Counted from the first letter of the stretch, positions 10,774-19,581 are shown. The stretch: 61,740 bases of DNA from Terrisporobacter othiniensis (GCF_000808015.1 NZ_JWHR01000075.1:1-61740), one strand, 5' to 3'. Notes: generated from the letters alone by a model not told the origin. Made by a program: numbers and translations.

Positions 10774-11233
10774 GTATAAAAATAAGGATAACTTTGGTAG
10801 ATAATAAGTATGTAATTTACAGTACAAACCTTATGAATTTATGATATAATTTATATGAGATGTTAACATAATTATCATAATATGAAATCTTTTCTATTTG
10901 TATGTATACATAAAGTATACACATGTTGATGACACTAGAAGAAAGACATTAAAAGAGGATATATCAATTCACTTTAAAATTCAATTCTATTGGCATTACA
11001 AATTTAATCATAAGTATTGTGGTAATTATAGAAACAAATTATTTTACTTATTTTAATCAAATATAACACTTTTATGTTTGATTAAAGCCTGATAGTTATT
11101 TAAATTAAGAAGATAGACTATATTAAATTAATGATAAGTAGCAGTACAAGGAAATAAAGTAATTATCATTTTTAATACCTCCGTACACATGGATCACTTA
11201 TTTGTGTGTCTAGCTAGAATTAGGAGGAAATTT
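10774..11233 (+). promoter_or_regulatory. Long leader of the folate transporter gene, possibly structured
   Basis: This stretch of 460 bases has no gene. A TATAAT lies at 10845-10850, but no -35 is correctly spaced. A perfect 10-bp hairpin lies at 11052-11061/11077-11086. A second stem pairs AATGATAA near 11130 with TTATCATT near 11163. CCTCC (11178-11182) can pair with the ribosome site GGAGG (11223-11227), with an ACACA/TGTGT hairpin between them. This would hide the translation start, as in a translational riboswitch. I compared it by eye with the THF riboswitch and did not find its conserved core. Confidence 0.4.
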
Positions 11234-11749
11234 ATGAATAAGAAATTTGATGTAAAAAAATTAATACAAATAAGTTTGTTAATAGCAATAGAAGTTATTT
11301 TGACAAGATTCTGTTCTATACAAACACCAATAGTTAGAATAGGATTTGGTTTTTTACCAATTGCAATAATAGCAATGATGTATGGACCATTAAGTGCTGG
11401 TATAGCATATACAATAGGAGATCTTTTAGGTGTTGCATTATTTCCCTCGGGAGCATTTTTCCCAGGCTTTACATTAACAGCATTTTTAACAGGAATAGTA
11501 TATGGTGTATTTTTATATAATAAACCAAAAACATGGCCTAGAATAATAGGTGCAGTTTTAACTGTATGTCTTGTTTTAAATTTAGGATTAGACACTTATT
11601 GGCTATCTATAATGATGGGGAAAGGCTATTTAGCATTATTGCCAACTCGTATAATGAAAGCTGCTCTTATGATACCAGTACAATCACTTATAATAGGAAT
11701 CATATGGAAAAAAGTTGTGATAAAATTTGTGAAAGTATCACATGCTTAA
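11234..11749 (+). CDS. Folate-type ECF transporter S component (FolT-like)
   Basis: A 171-residue integral membrane protein that would capture folate for the shared ECF energy-coupling module, which is not in this window. The N-terminal half contains RFCSIQTPIVRIGFGFLPIA and a glycine-rich GIAYTIGDLLG helix, as in FolT proteins, and about six membrane segments are visible. I chose the ATG at 11234 because TAGGAGGA lies just before it; an in-frame ATG at 11189 has no ribosome site. The long leader suggests regulation by folate or another signal. Substrate assignment rests on family resemblance only. Confidence 0.8.
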   Translation: MNKKFDVKKLIQISLLIAIEVILTRFCSIQTPIVRIGFGFLPIAIIAMMYGPLSAGIAYTIGDLLGVALFPSGAFFPGFTLTAFLTGIVYGVFLYNKPKTWPRIIGAVLTVCLVLNLGLDTYWLSIMMGKGYLALLPTRIMKAALMIPVQSLIIGIIWKKVVIKFVKVSHA

Positions 11750-11872
11750 TTTTTTAATTATACTTTAATTTACAAACAATAAAGGAATTAATTATATCAA
11801 ATAATTCAGCAATAAATATAGTAGATAATTTACTTGAGTGTGATATAACTGCTAAAATTTATTAAGTAATGA

Positions 11873-12043
11873 CGTAATCAGGATATAGTGTGTAGCAGAG
11901 CAACCACTGCGAATTTAGATAGGGTAAAATGGTTGTATAAAAAATTCATACCAAAATCACAACGGCTAGAATTGGAGAAAATGTCTATCAATTTTAAATT
12001 TAATGGCTTTAGTGTAAGTAACAAGTGTCTAAAAGTATTTTAA
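11873..12043 (+). pseudogene. Fragment of a protein-coding gene, start lost
   Basis: A 56-codon open frame with no start codon reads like real protein, for example TTANLDRVKWLYKKF and KMSINFKFNGFSVSN. An ATG at 11869 reaches the same frame only if one base is removed (ATGACG then AATCAGGATATA). The parent family is not recognised. The stop lies inside the terminator hairpin that follows. It is probably a relic of a deleted gene between folT and the spoIIA operon. A noncoding RNA ending at the same hairpin is the alternative. Confidence 0.45.
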
Positions 12044-12064
12044 TACTTTTTAGGCACTTTTTTA
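12024..12064 (+). terminator. Intrinsic terminator before the spoIIA region
   Basis: Arms AGTGTCTAAAAGTATT and AATACTTTTTAGGCACT form a long stem with G-T pairs, followed by six T. It ends any transcript coming from folT or the relic frame. Confidence 0.85.
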
Positions 12065-12076
12065 TTTATATTGAAT

Positions 12077-12116
12077 GAAATTATATGTTATCTGATCATG
12101 AATAACATATAATTTC
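12077..12116. repeat. Perfect 15-bp inverted repeat
   Basis: Arms GAAATTATATGTTAT (12077-12091) and ATAACATATAATTTC (12102-12116) flank a 10-base loop. No T run follows, so this is not a standard terminator. It may be a remnant of a small mobile element or an operator. Confidence 0.7.
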
Positions 12117-12168
12117 AAACTTTGAGAATTGAATAACGGTCGAAGCCTTTGGCTATATGAGCGAAGTA

Positions 12169-12198
12169 AATTTGTATTTTTATAAAAAAATACAAATT
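12169..12198. repeat. Perfect 13-bp AT-only inverted repeat
   Basis: Arms AATTTGTATTTTT and AAAAATACAAATT with a four-base loop, in the gap between the preceding hairpin and the spoIIA promoter. Function not evident. Confidence 0.6.
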
Positions 12199-12315
12199 AT
12201 AAGAATATAACAAGTAAATTATGGAAATATATAACATATAGGTAATAATAGGTTGTTATGCTATTTTTGATATTATTTATATACATAATATAACAAAACT
12301 AGTTAAATTTCTTTG

Positions 12316-12343
12316 AAGGATACAAAAGACTTTACTAGAATTG
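12316..12343 (+). promoter_or_regulatory. Sigma-H-like promoter of the spoIIA operon
   Basis: AAGGATAC (-35) and GAATTG (-10), separated by about 14 bases, resemble the sigma-H promoter known for spoIIA in Bacillus. It lies about 40 bases before the spoIIAA start, which fits transcription at sporulation onset. Confidence 0.65.
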
Positions 12344-12379
12344 ATTAAGTTGTAAATCATTCATAAGGGGGGAAAATAT

Positions 12380-12712
12380 ATGATTAAATGCTATCTTGAA
12401 GAAAAAACCTTATTAGTTGAAATTTTATCTACAGAATTGGATCACCATGTTGCTAGAGATGTTAGAGAAGAAGTAGATACAATTTTAATGAAGAAACAAA
12501 TAGATTATATAATATTTGATTTTCAATATGTAAACTTTATGGATTCTTCTGGAATAGGAGTAATAATTGGACGATATAAAAAAATAGTCAACCATGGTGG
12601 TAGAGTATCTGTTATAAATATGAGTTCTAGAGTGAAAAAGTTATTTAACTTATCTGGAATGAGCAAAATTATTAATATTTACGATACCTTTGAAGATGCA
12701 ATAAATTCTTAA
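12380..12712 (+). CDS. spoIIAA: Anti-sigma F factor antagonist SpoIIAA
   Basis: A 110-residue STAS-domain protein that frees sigma-F by binding SpoIIAB. The phosphorylated serine is in MDSSGIGV (S57, the second serine). When SpoIIE dephosphorylates it in the forespore, it traps the anti-sigma factor (family knowledge). The ATG follows AAGGGGGG. It is the first gene of a three-gene operon with spoIIAB and sigF, 21 bases before spoIIAB. The length and the strand beta2 motif are typical. Confidence 0.97.
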   Translation: MIKCYLEEKTLLVEILSTELDHHVARDVREEVDTILMKKQIDYIIFDFQYVNFMDSSGIGVIIGRYKKIVNHGGRVSVINMSSRVKKLFNLSGMSKIINIYDTFEDAINS

Positions 12713-12733
12713 TTAAAAGGGGGAACTTTTAGA

Positions 12734-13162
12734 ATGAGTAATATTTTGGAGGTTAAGTTTTCAGCAAAGTCAGAAAATGAAAGTTTATCTAGGGTAATAG
12801 TTGCATCTTTTGCAGCAAAATTAGATCCAACTTTAGAGGAGCTCTCAGATATTAAAACTGCTGTATCAGAAGCAGTAACAAATGCCATTATACATGGATA
12901 TGATGAAGACGAATCAAAATTTGTTTATTTAAGATGTCAAATAGATGATAGAACAGTAAAAGTAGTTGTAGAAGATAGAGGAAATGGTATAGAAGATGTA
13001 GAGCAAGCAATGCAACCTATGTACACATCTAAGCCTGAGCTTGAAAGATCAGGTATGGGATTTTCGTTTATGGAAAGTTTTATGGATAGCTTAGATGTTG
13101 TTTCTATAAAGGGTGAAGGAACTAAGGTAGTGATGGCTAAAACTATAGAATTACCTAAATAA
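12734..13162 (+). CDS. spoIIAB: Anti-sigma F factor / serine kinase SpoIIAB
   Basis: A 142-residue GHKL-fold kinase that holds sigma-F inactive and phosphorylates SpoIIAA. The N box is EAVTNAIIHGYD, the G1 box is VEDRGNGIED, and the G2-like ERSGMGFSFME is near the end. The ribosome site is AAAGGGGGAAC. It lies between spoIIAA and sigF in the canonical order and at close spacing. Confidence 0.97.
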   Translation: MSNILEVKFSAKSENESLSRVIVASFAAKLDPTLEELSDIKTAVSEAVTNAIIHGYDEDESKFVYLRCQIDDRTVKVVVEDRGNGIEDVEQAMQPMYTSKPELERSGMGFSFMESFMDSLDVVSIKGEGTKVVMAKTIELPK

Positions 13163-13188
13163 AGTCAAAAAAGAATAGAGGTTTGAAT

Positions 13189-13953
13189 ATGAGTGTAGTT
13201 GCTAAAAAAGAAGAAAAAAGACACTTACTTAGTCATGAAGAAACCTTAGAATTACTAGAAAAAGCTCAAAATGGTGACGAAGAAGCTAAGGAAGTGCTCA
13301 TATCAAACAACTTGGGGTTAGTCAGAAGTGTTGTATCTAAATTTTCTAATATAGGATATGAGAGAGATGACTTATATCAATTAGGCTCTATAGGATTAAT
13401 AAAAGCTATATATAAGTTTGATCCAACATTTAATGTTAAGTTTTCTACATATGCTGTACCTATGATTCTTGGAGAAATAAAAAGATACCTAAGAGATGAT
13501 GGAATGGTAAAAGTGTCTAGATCTCTTAAACAATTAGCAATAAAAGCAAAAGCACAAGGAGAAGTATTAACAAAGAAATTTGGTAGAGAGCCTACTGTTG
13601 AGGAAATAGCAAAAGAATTAGAGGTAGAAAAAGAAGAGTTAGTAATGGCAATAGAGGCAAATTTTTCTGTAGAGTATTTACATGGAGTAATACATGAAGA
13701 AGAAGGTTCTCCAATTTGCTTAATAGATAAAATTAGTTTAAAAGAAGAAAATAATGAAGAAAAAGTAGTAGATAATATATTATTAAAAGAAGTGTTAGGA
13801 CGATTAGAAAAAAGAGAAAGACAGATAATTATGCTTAGATATTTTGAAGATAAGACTCAAAGTGAGATTGGAGAAATCTTGAAAATATCTCAAGTTCAAG
13901 TTTCGAGAATAGAGAAAAAAGTCTTATTAAAATTAAAATCTTATATAAGTTAA
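13189..13953 (+). CDS. sigF: RNA polymerase sporulation sigma factor SigF
   Basis: The first forespore-specific sigma factor, about 254 residues. Region 2 contains YERDDLYQLGSIGLIKAIYKFD and FSTYAVPMILGEIKRYLRDD. The region 4 helix-turn-helix reads TQSEIGEILKISQVQVSRIEKK. I chose the ATG at 13189 because AGAGG (13177-13181) is seven bases upstream; an in-frame TTG at 13183 is too close to it. It closes the spoIIA operon before a strong terminator. Confidence 0.96.
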   Translation: MSVVAKKEEKRHLLSHEETLELLEKAQNGDEEAKEVLISNNLGLVRSVVSKFSNIGYERDDLYQLGSIGLIKAIYKFDPTFNVKFSTYAVPMILGEIKRYLRDDGMVKVSRSLKQLAIKAKAQGEVLTKKFGREPTVEEIAKELEVEKEELVMAIEANFSVEYLHGVIHEEEGSPICLIDKISLKEENNEEKVVDNILLKEVLGRLEKRERQIIMLRYFEDKTQSEIGEILKISQVQVSRIEKKVLLKLKSYIS

Positions 13954-13963
13954 TTTAAATACT

Positions 13964-13998
13964 AAAGAGTTCTTTTGAGTAATCAAAGGAACTCTTTT
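13964..13998 (+). terminator. Terminator of the spoIIA operon
   Basis: Arms AAAGAGTTCTTTTGA and TCAAAGGAACTCTTT pair apart from one G-T, followed by T residues, 11 bases after sigF. Confidence 0.9.
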
Positions 13999-14091
13999 AA
14001 TATATATAAATATTTAGTTTATTTTTTACTTTTTTTCAAATAATAAATATATATTGCATTTAATTCTTTATAAAAATTGGAGGGAAAGTAT

Positions 14092-14550
14092 ATGCCTGAT
14101 ATGCAACCAGATAAAAATGAATATAAACAATATGTAGAAAAAATGAGCCCTAAACCAACTTATTTAAAAAATAGTATTATGGCCTTTTTAGTAGGAGGAT
14201 TAATTTGTTGTATTGGCCAAGGTATTAATGATTTTTATATGAAGATTATTAATTTAGATAAGCTAGCAGCATCTTCTGCCACATCAATGACATTAATTTT
14301 CCTAGGAGCATTACTTACAGGTTTAGGAGTGTATGACCTTATAGGAAAAAGAGCTGGAGCTGGATCAATTATCCCTATAACAGGATTTGCGAACTCAATT
14401 GTATCTCCTGCTATGGAATTCAAAAAAGAAGGATATGTAACAGGTGTAGGCGCAAATTTATTTAAAATAGCAGGGCCGGTATTAGTATATGGAATTTCAT
14501 CATCCATAATATGCGGACTACTATATTATTTCATTAAATTAATTTTTTAA
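14092..14550 (+). CDS. spoVAC: Stage V sporulation protein AC
   Basis: A 152-residue membrane protein of the SpoVA complex, which moves dipicolinic acid with calcium into the spore and out at germination. A hydrophilic start (about 25 residues) is followed by several helices, with the family sequence GLICCIGQGINDFY and the conserved IPITGFANSIVSPAMEFK. The start is the ATG at 14092 after TTGGAGGG; an upstream in-frame TTG overlaps that ribosome site. It is first in spoVAC-AD-AE, normally transcribed by sigma-G in the forespore. I could not place a clear sigma-G promoter. Confidence 0.96.
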   Translation: MPDMQPDKNEYKQYVEKMSPKPTYLKNSIMAFLVGGLICCIGQGINDFYMKIINLDKLAASSATSMTLIFLGALLTGLGVYDLIGKRAGAGSIIPITGFANSIVSPAMEFKKEGYVTGVGANLFKIAGPVLVYGISSSIICGLLYYFIKLIF

Positions 14551-14585
14551 TAAACTAGAAATTAATATTTGAAGGATGTGAAATT

Positions 14586-15599
14586 ATGAATAAAAAAAGA
14601 ATTGGAAAAAGAACTATAAGATTAAATAATATGCCTACTATTATTGCTGCATCATCCATAGTAGGGCCTAAAGAAGGACAAGGACCTTTAAAAGATAAAT
14701 TTGATTTAATTTTATCTGATGACTTATATGGTGAGAAAACTTGGGAATTGGCGGAGAGTAAAATGGTACAGACAGTTATGGAAATGAACGTAAAAAAAGT
14801 AAATAAAAAATTGGAAGATGTAGATTTTCTCTTTGGAGGTGATTTAATAAATCAATTATTTCCAGCATCATTTGCAGCTAGAGAATTGGGTGTGCCGTTT
14901 TTTGGAATATATGGGGCGTGTTCTACAATGGCTGAGGGAATGTGTCTAGGATCAATGGCCATAGATGGAGAATATGCTAAATATGTGCTATGTGGAACAT
15001 CTAGCCATTATTGTACAGCTGAGAGACAATTTAGATTTCCACTAGAATTGGGAAATCAAAAACCTATGACAGCGCAATGGACAGTTACAGGTGCTGGTGG
15101 TGTTTTATTAACTAAAGAAGGTAAAGGACCTAAAATAAAATATATTATACCCGGAAAGGTTATAGATAAGGGGATTGATGATGGAAATAATATGGGTGCA
15201 GCTATGGCTCCAGCAGCAATAGATACCATATATTCATATTTCCAAGATACAAAAGACGATCCTAATAGTTTTGATATTATAGCTACTGGAGACTTGGGTA
15301 AATTGGGAAAACAAATAGTTATAGATTTATTAAAAGAAATGAAATTAGATATATCTAAAGTATACACAGACTGTGGTGTAGAAATTTTTGATTTAGAAGA
15401 ACAAGATGTACACTGCGGAGGCAGTGGATGTGGATGTTCAGCTACAGTATTTTGTTCGTATATATACGATAAATTGATTAAAAAAGAATTTAATAAAGTT
15501 ATGTTGGTATCGACAGGTGCTTTATTATCTCCAACAAGTACGCTTCAAAAGCAAACTATACCATCAGTAGCTCATGGAGTAGTAATTGTAAATGAATAG
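14586..15599 (+). CDS. spoVAD: Stage V sporulation protein AD
   Basis: A soluble 337-residue member of the thiolase-like fold. SpoVAD binds dipicolinic acid directly (known from Bacillus). Recognisable stretches are FFGIYGACSTMAEGM, YTDCGVEIFD and HCGGSGCGCSATVF, plus a C-terminal STLQKQTIPSVAHGVVI. Length is standard. It follows spoVAC by 35 bases with an AAGGATG ribosome site. Confidence 0.97.
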   Translation: MNKKRIGKRTIRLNNMPTIIAASSIVGPKEGQGPLKDKFDLILSDDLYGEKTWELAESKMVQTVMEMNVKKVNKKLEDVDFLFGGDLINQLFPASFAARELGVPFFGIYGACSTMAEGMCLGSMAIDGEYAKYVLCGTSSHYCTAERQFRFPLELGNQKPMTAQWTVTGAGGVLLTKEGKGPKIKYIIPGKVIDKGIDDGNNMGAAMAPAAIDTIYSYFQDTKDDPNSFDIIATGDLGKLGKQIVIDLLKEMKLDISKVYTDCGVEIFDLEEQDVHCGGSGCGCSATVFCSYIYDKLIKKEFNKVMLVSTGALLSPTSTLQKQTIPSVAHGVVIVNE

Positions 15600-15611
15600 G
15601 AGGCATGGCTT

Positions 15612-15974
15612 ATGTTATTAGATTATATAAAAGTATTTATAGTTGGTGGTCTAATATGTGTGATAGCTCAGATAATGATGGATTACTTCAAGATGCAGAC
15701 GCCTTATGTAATGGTTACTTATGTAAGTCTAGGAGCTATTTTAACATTTTTAGGAATATATGAACCTATAGTTAAATTTGGTGCATCAGGTGCCACAGTA
15801 CCTATAATAGGTTTTGGATATTCTTTAGCAAAAGGTGTAATGAAAGGAATAGAAACAGATGGATTTTTAGGAATATTTACAGGAGGAGTAATTGCTACAG
15901 CTGGAGGAGTGGCAGCTGCAATATTCTTTGGATATATAATATCTGTAATATTTAATCCTAAGACAAAACCTTGA
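15612..15974 (+). CDS. spoVAE: Stage V sporulation protein AE
   Basis: A 120-residue hydrophobic protein with about three membrane helices, and the last gene of the operon. It shares with SpoVAC the pattern GLICVIAQIMMDYF and the conserved VPIIGFGYSLAKGVMKGIE. Its ribosome site is TAGGAGGC just after the spoVAD stop, and spacing is 12 bases. Clostridia often carry this minimal AC-AD-AE set, so the absence of other spoVA genes is not odd. Confidence 0.95.
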   Translation: MLLDYIKVFIVGGLICVIAQIMMDYFKMQTPYVMVTYVSLGAILTFLGIYEPIVKFGASGATVPIIGFGYSLAKGVMKGIETDGFLGIFTGGVIATAGGVAAAIFFGYIISVIFNPKTKP

Positions 15975-15975
15975 T

Positions 15976-16009
15976 AAAAAAACTTCCTTATTAATAAGGA
16001 AGTTTTTTT
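15976..16009. terminator. Bidirectional terminator between spoVAE and the PBP gene
   Basis: A near-continuous palindrome, AAAAAACTTCCTTATT followed by AATAAGGAAGTTTTTT, with A and T runs on both sides. It starts right after the spoVAE stop and lies 11 bases from the end of the convergent PBP gene, so it serves both strands. Confidence 0.92.
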
Positions 16010-16019
16010 ATTGGTTTAT

Positions 16020-18662
16020 TTATTCATTAATTTGTTCGGTATTTTCTACTGGATTATCTACTGGTGTATCTCCTGAGTTATTCTCATTTCCTCCACCATT
16101 GTTATTACCACCATTATTATTGCCGCCATTGTTATTACCACCTGTATCTTCAGGAGGTGTTGGCTCTTCTGGTGTTTCTGTATTGTCTTCTTCTGGAGGG
16201 GTATCACCATCTCCAGCATCATCAGTATTTGGTTGCTCTTCCTCAGGTTTATTATTTTGAACTGGAGGAGCTTGAGTAGTTGCACGTTGAGGATATGTTC
16301 CTTCAATAAATGCAGCATTTACACCATAAGATGAAGTTCCACCATCTACTGGATTTATTTTAGTAAAGTAAACGCCATCAGGCTTAGTAAACTTTTCTAC
16401 AGGTGTTAAGTTTTTATGAATAGGAGTCATAACACTTGACCAAAGTGAAGCTGCTGTAGAACTTGTGCCCATAACACTTTGCCTTTTTTCTCCTGTTCCA
16501 GCATCGTCGCCTATATATGTTGCACCAACATAGTATGGAGTATAACCAACAAACCATGCATCTAAGGCATCGTTAGTAGTACCAGTTTTACCTGCAACAG
16601 CCATATTTTCTATAGCTGCTCTTTTACCAGTTCCTTCTTTAACAACAGCTTGAAGCATATCAGTTACAACATAAGCTACATCTTCGCTTACAACTCTGTT
16701 TTCTTGTGGATTAGCTTTTACTAGTAAATTACCATCAAAAGTTGTAATAGTAGTGAATACTGTAGGTTCTATATAAGTACCACCATTAGCTAAAGTACCA
16801 TAAGCAGCTGCCATTTCTAGTGGAGATATACCATAAACCATACCACCTAAAACTAAAGAAGGGAAGTATCTATCTGTATAACTTTCTTCTTTTGTTTTAC
16901 TATCTAATAATGTAGTTATACCAAAGTTTTTAAGGTAATCCATCATTACATCAGTAGCCTCAGAATACGAATCTCCTAATGTCTCAGCAACTTTTACTGC
17001 AATAGTATTTGATGACAGGGCTAAAGCTTTACGCACACTCATCATACCAGATCCAGCAGTAGTAGTTTTCGGATTCCATGTTTTGTTTTTATCGAATTTA
17101 TATCCGCCTCTTGCATCACTAAATGCATTAGATTGTGTAGTTTCTAAAGTATCTATAGCAGGAGTATAAACTGATAAAGGTTTTATAGTTGAACCAGGTT
17201 GTTTTGGTGTAGTTGCCCTGTTTAGAGTTCTCTTACCTTTAACATATCTACCACCTATTAATGATTTAATTTGACCAGTTCTGTAATCTAATATTACCAT
17301 GGCTGATTGAGGTTGAACTATTCCATCACCACTATCTCTAGAACCAGGGAAATTATCTCTATTATTATATTGTGTTTCTAGGTTTTTTTGCATACCAGAA
17401 TCTATAGTTGTGTAGATTCTAAGTCCACCATTATAGTACATATTTTGTGCTTCTTCTTTAGTGTAGCCTTGCTCCATTAAAGAATCCACTACTTCAGAGT
17501 AAACATAATCTTCTACAGAAGAAACAACAGTTTCCTTAGCTTTTGGTAGCTTTATTTCAATTGGAGTAGCTACTTCTTTATCATATTGTTCTTGTGTAAT
17601 ATATCCAAGTCTTAGCATTTTTGCTAAAATAGCTTTTTGTTTTTCTTTAGCAGCTTCTCTTGGTACTGCTTTTCTAACAACAATAGTTTTTTTCTTTAAT
17701 TGAATATATGTGTCATAATCAATTAAACGCCAAGAGTATAGCTTATCAATCATTTGTAATTCTATTTCAGTTGGTTCATCTAAATCATCATCTGCAGTGT
17801 TAGTATAGAATAACAATTTGTTTTCTAAATCTTCCTTAGTTTCAGAACCGTTTAACTTGTCTGTTGTATAAGGTGAATATTTACTTGGATTATTAGTAGA
17901 AGCCATTAATAAAGCAGCTTCACCAGGAGTTAAATCTTTTGCTTTTTTGCTGAAATATCCTTGAGATGCAGCCTCAGCACCATATAGACCTCTACCTGCA
18001 TAGAAGTTGTTTAAATAAGCAAGTAAAATATCTTCTTTAGATACTGTTTTACTCATTTCAAAAGCATAGTAAATATCTTTTATCTTACGAGTAATACTTT
18101 GTTCTTGAGATGTAATTAACATCTTTGAAACCTGCATTGGTATTGTTGAACCACCTTGTTTATTACCCATAAGAGTGCTCAATACAGAACGTGCTAGACC
18201 TTTAATGTCTACACCATTGTGTTCATAAAAACGCTCATCTTCTGCTGCAACTAGAGCATGTTGTAAATTTATACTTATACCACTTAAATCATCTATAGGT
18301 TCCTTCTTGTTAGAAGTTTGTGCTTTTGCTAATAAATTACCATCAGCATATAAAATTTCTGTTGTTTGGTATGTTTTCTTATCTAAGTAAGCTTTATTAA
18401 TAGTCTCAGTATTTCGAAGTGAAGCAAATACAATACCAGATCCAGCTGCCACACCTACAACTAAAAGTACTAAAAATACTAGAGCTACTGTTTTAACACC
18501 TTTAAATCTTCCAGAGCTTTTTTTGTTAGAAGTTTTTCTTTTACTACTAGAGCTACTAGAATTACTCGATCTACTCGAGGATTGAGATGTAGTTCTTTTA
18601 TCTGAAGAGCTTACTTTTCTTCTCTTGATTTTATTTTTATCATCACGATTATCTCTTCCCAT
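16020..18662 (-). CDS. Class A penicillin-binding protein (PBP1A-type)
   Basis: An 880-residue bifunctional peptidoglycan synthase. A basic Ser-rich cytoplasmic tail (1-55) leads to one membrane helix (about 58-80). A GT51 glycosyltransferase domain follows, with EDERFYEHNGVD near 141 and GGSTIPMQVSKML. The transpeptidase has STIK near 490, SSNT, and KTGTTN near 692. The last 100 residues are a low-complexity Pro/Glu/Thr and Gly/Asn tail with repeated GGNNN units, which may pass through or hold the wall. The ATG follows AGGAGG on the minus strand. It is convergent with spoVA, an arrangement found in related genomes. Confidence 0.95.
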   Translation of the reverse strand: MGRDNRDDKNKIKRRKVSSSDKRTTSQSSSRSSNSSSSSSKRKTSNKKSSGRFKGVKTVALVFLVLLVVGVAAGSGIVFASLRNTETINKAYLDKKTYQTTEILYADGNLLAKAQTSNKKEPIDDLSGISINLQHALVAAEDERFYEHNGVDIKGLARSVLSTLMGNKQGGSTIPMQVSKMLITSQEQSITRKIKDIYYAFEMSKTVSKEDILLAYLNNFYAGRGLYGAEAASQGYFSKKAKDLTPGEAALLMASTNNPSKYSPYTTDKLNGSETKEDLENKLLFYTNTADDDLDEPTEIELQMIDKLYSWRLIDYDTYIQLKKKTIVVRKAVPREAAKEKQKAILAKMLRLGYITQEQYDKEVATPIEIKLPKAKETVVSSVEDYVYSEVVDSLMEQGYTKEEAQNMYYNGGLRIYTTIDSGMQKNLETQYNNRDNFPGSRDSGDGIVQPQSAMVILDYRTGQIKSLIGGRYVKGKRTLNRATTPKQPGSTIKPLSVYTPAIDTLETTQSNAFSDARGGYKFDKNKTWNPKTTTAGSGMMSVRKALALSSNTIAVKVAETLGDSYSEATDVMMDYLKNFGITTLLDSKTKEESYTDRYFPSLVLGGMVYGISPLEMAAAYGTLANGGTYIEPTVFTTITTFDGNLLVKANPQENRVVSEDVAYVVTDMLQAVVKEGTGKRAAIENMAVAGKTGTTNDALDAWFVGYTPYYVGATYIGDDAGTGEKRQSVMGTSSTAASLWSSVMTPIHKNLTPVEKFTKPDGVYFTKINPVDGGTSSYGVNAAFIEGTYPQRATTQAPPVQNNKPEEEQPNTDDAGDGDTPPEEDNTETPEEPTPPEDTGGNNNGGNNNGGNNNGGGNENNSGDTPVDNPVENTEQINE

Positions 18663-18996
18663 AAGATTAACCTCCTTATTTTAATGAATAATTATAACAT
18701 ATTTAAGGATTTTTACAAAATTTCCTTTATACAGACCTCAGTTCAAGTAAAAGACACAATATAATTATACCTTTATAATGTATAAATAATAAAGTAAAAT
18801 TATTAATTTTATGCAATAATTAGTAAAATATTTGATTTTTAAGTAAAATATTAAATTATGTTAATAGTTATATTCTCACAAAATAATTAAAAAATATTTA
18901 TTTATTATTTTAGTTTATATTCTTAGTATTAACTATTTATTAAAGATTTAAAAAGATATGAAAAAAAAATTTGAGAAATAAAAAAGAACTACTAAA
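18663..18996. other. AT-rich upstream region of the PBP gene, no gene seen
   Basis: About 330 bases of extreme AT content between the PBP start and the IS remnant. It must hold the PBP promoter (minus strand), but I could not fix it. No open frame with a ribosome site is present. Confidence 0.5.
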
Positions 18997-19048
18997 TGTA
19001 CTGCACCCCAATTGTTGGACCAAAAATCTAATGATTGGTGTGTTTTGC

Positions 19049-19234
19049 ATGACAAAATATAATTATAGTTTTAAACTGCAAGTAGTAAAATCTTATTTAA
19101 ATGGAGAAGGAGGATATAAACATGTAGCAGCTAAATATAATATCCAAAATGAATCTCAAGTTAGAAGGTGGGTTAACTTATATACTACCTTCGGCGAAGA
19201 TGTTTTAGAAAGAAAAAATAATTTTATCATTTAA
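19049..19234 (+). pseudogene. IS3-family transposase OrfA fragment
   Basis: The 61-residue start of an OrfA DNA-binding protein: FKLQVVKSYLNGEGGYKHVA then SQVRRWVNLYTTFGEDVL, the usual helix-turn-helix of the IS150 group. It then runs into unrelated sequence and stops. The leucine-zipper half is missing. It starts at an ATG inside the left end of the element. Confidence 0.75.
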
Positions 19235-19543
19235 TTTATCACTAAAACCAACTTTTGAACCTATTGAAGATGCACTACTTAAAGCTATTAATATTACAAA
19301 AGATTGCCCTTATAGAAGAACATTTCATTCTGATCAAGGATGGGTATATCAAATGAATAGATATACAGAACTTCTTAAAGTAAATAAAATTTTTCAAAGT
19401 ATGTCTAGAAAAAGTACTTGTCTTGATAATTCTCCTATGGAAAATTTTTCAACTATTATAATAATGATCGAATTAAGGAAAAATTAAATTGGAATAGTCC
19501 TGTTACTTATAGAATTAAACATAATTCAACTTTGTACAATTAA
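19220..19543 (+). pseudogene. IS3-family transposase OrfB C-terminal fragments
   Basis: FHSDQGWVYQMNRYTELL matches the integrase core around the second catalytic aspartate, and SRKSTCLDNSPMENF precedes the expected catalytic glutamate region. A small deletion and frameshift follow, after which YYNNDRIKEKLNWNSPVTYR completes the usual C-terminus in another frame. The N-terminal two thirds of OrfB are gone. It is not functional. Confidence 0.75.
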
Positions 19544-19549
19544 ATAAAT

Positions 19550-19581
19550 AACACTGGGATGAAAATTATCATTCCAGTGTT
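19550..19581. repeat. Hairpin inside the right end of the IS remnant
   Basis: AACACTGG...CCAGTGTT with further pairing inside (GATGA/TCATT). It lies just after the transposase remnant and could act as its weak terminator, though no T run follows. Confidence 0.6.

Noticed and set aside
10961..11233. THF or T-box riboswitch before the FolT-like gene
   Set aside because: The conserved THF core and the T-box GGTGGNACCGCG sequence are both absent on inspection; only generic structure could be listed.
11873..12064. 6S-like or other small RNA ending at the 12024-12064 terminator
   Set aside because: No long-range pairing like 6S RNA was found, and the stretch reads better as a protein fragment in one frame.
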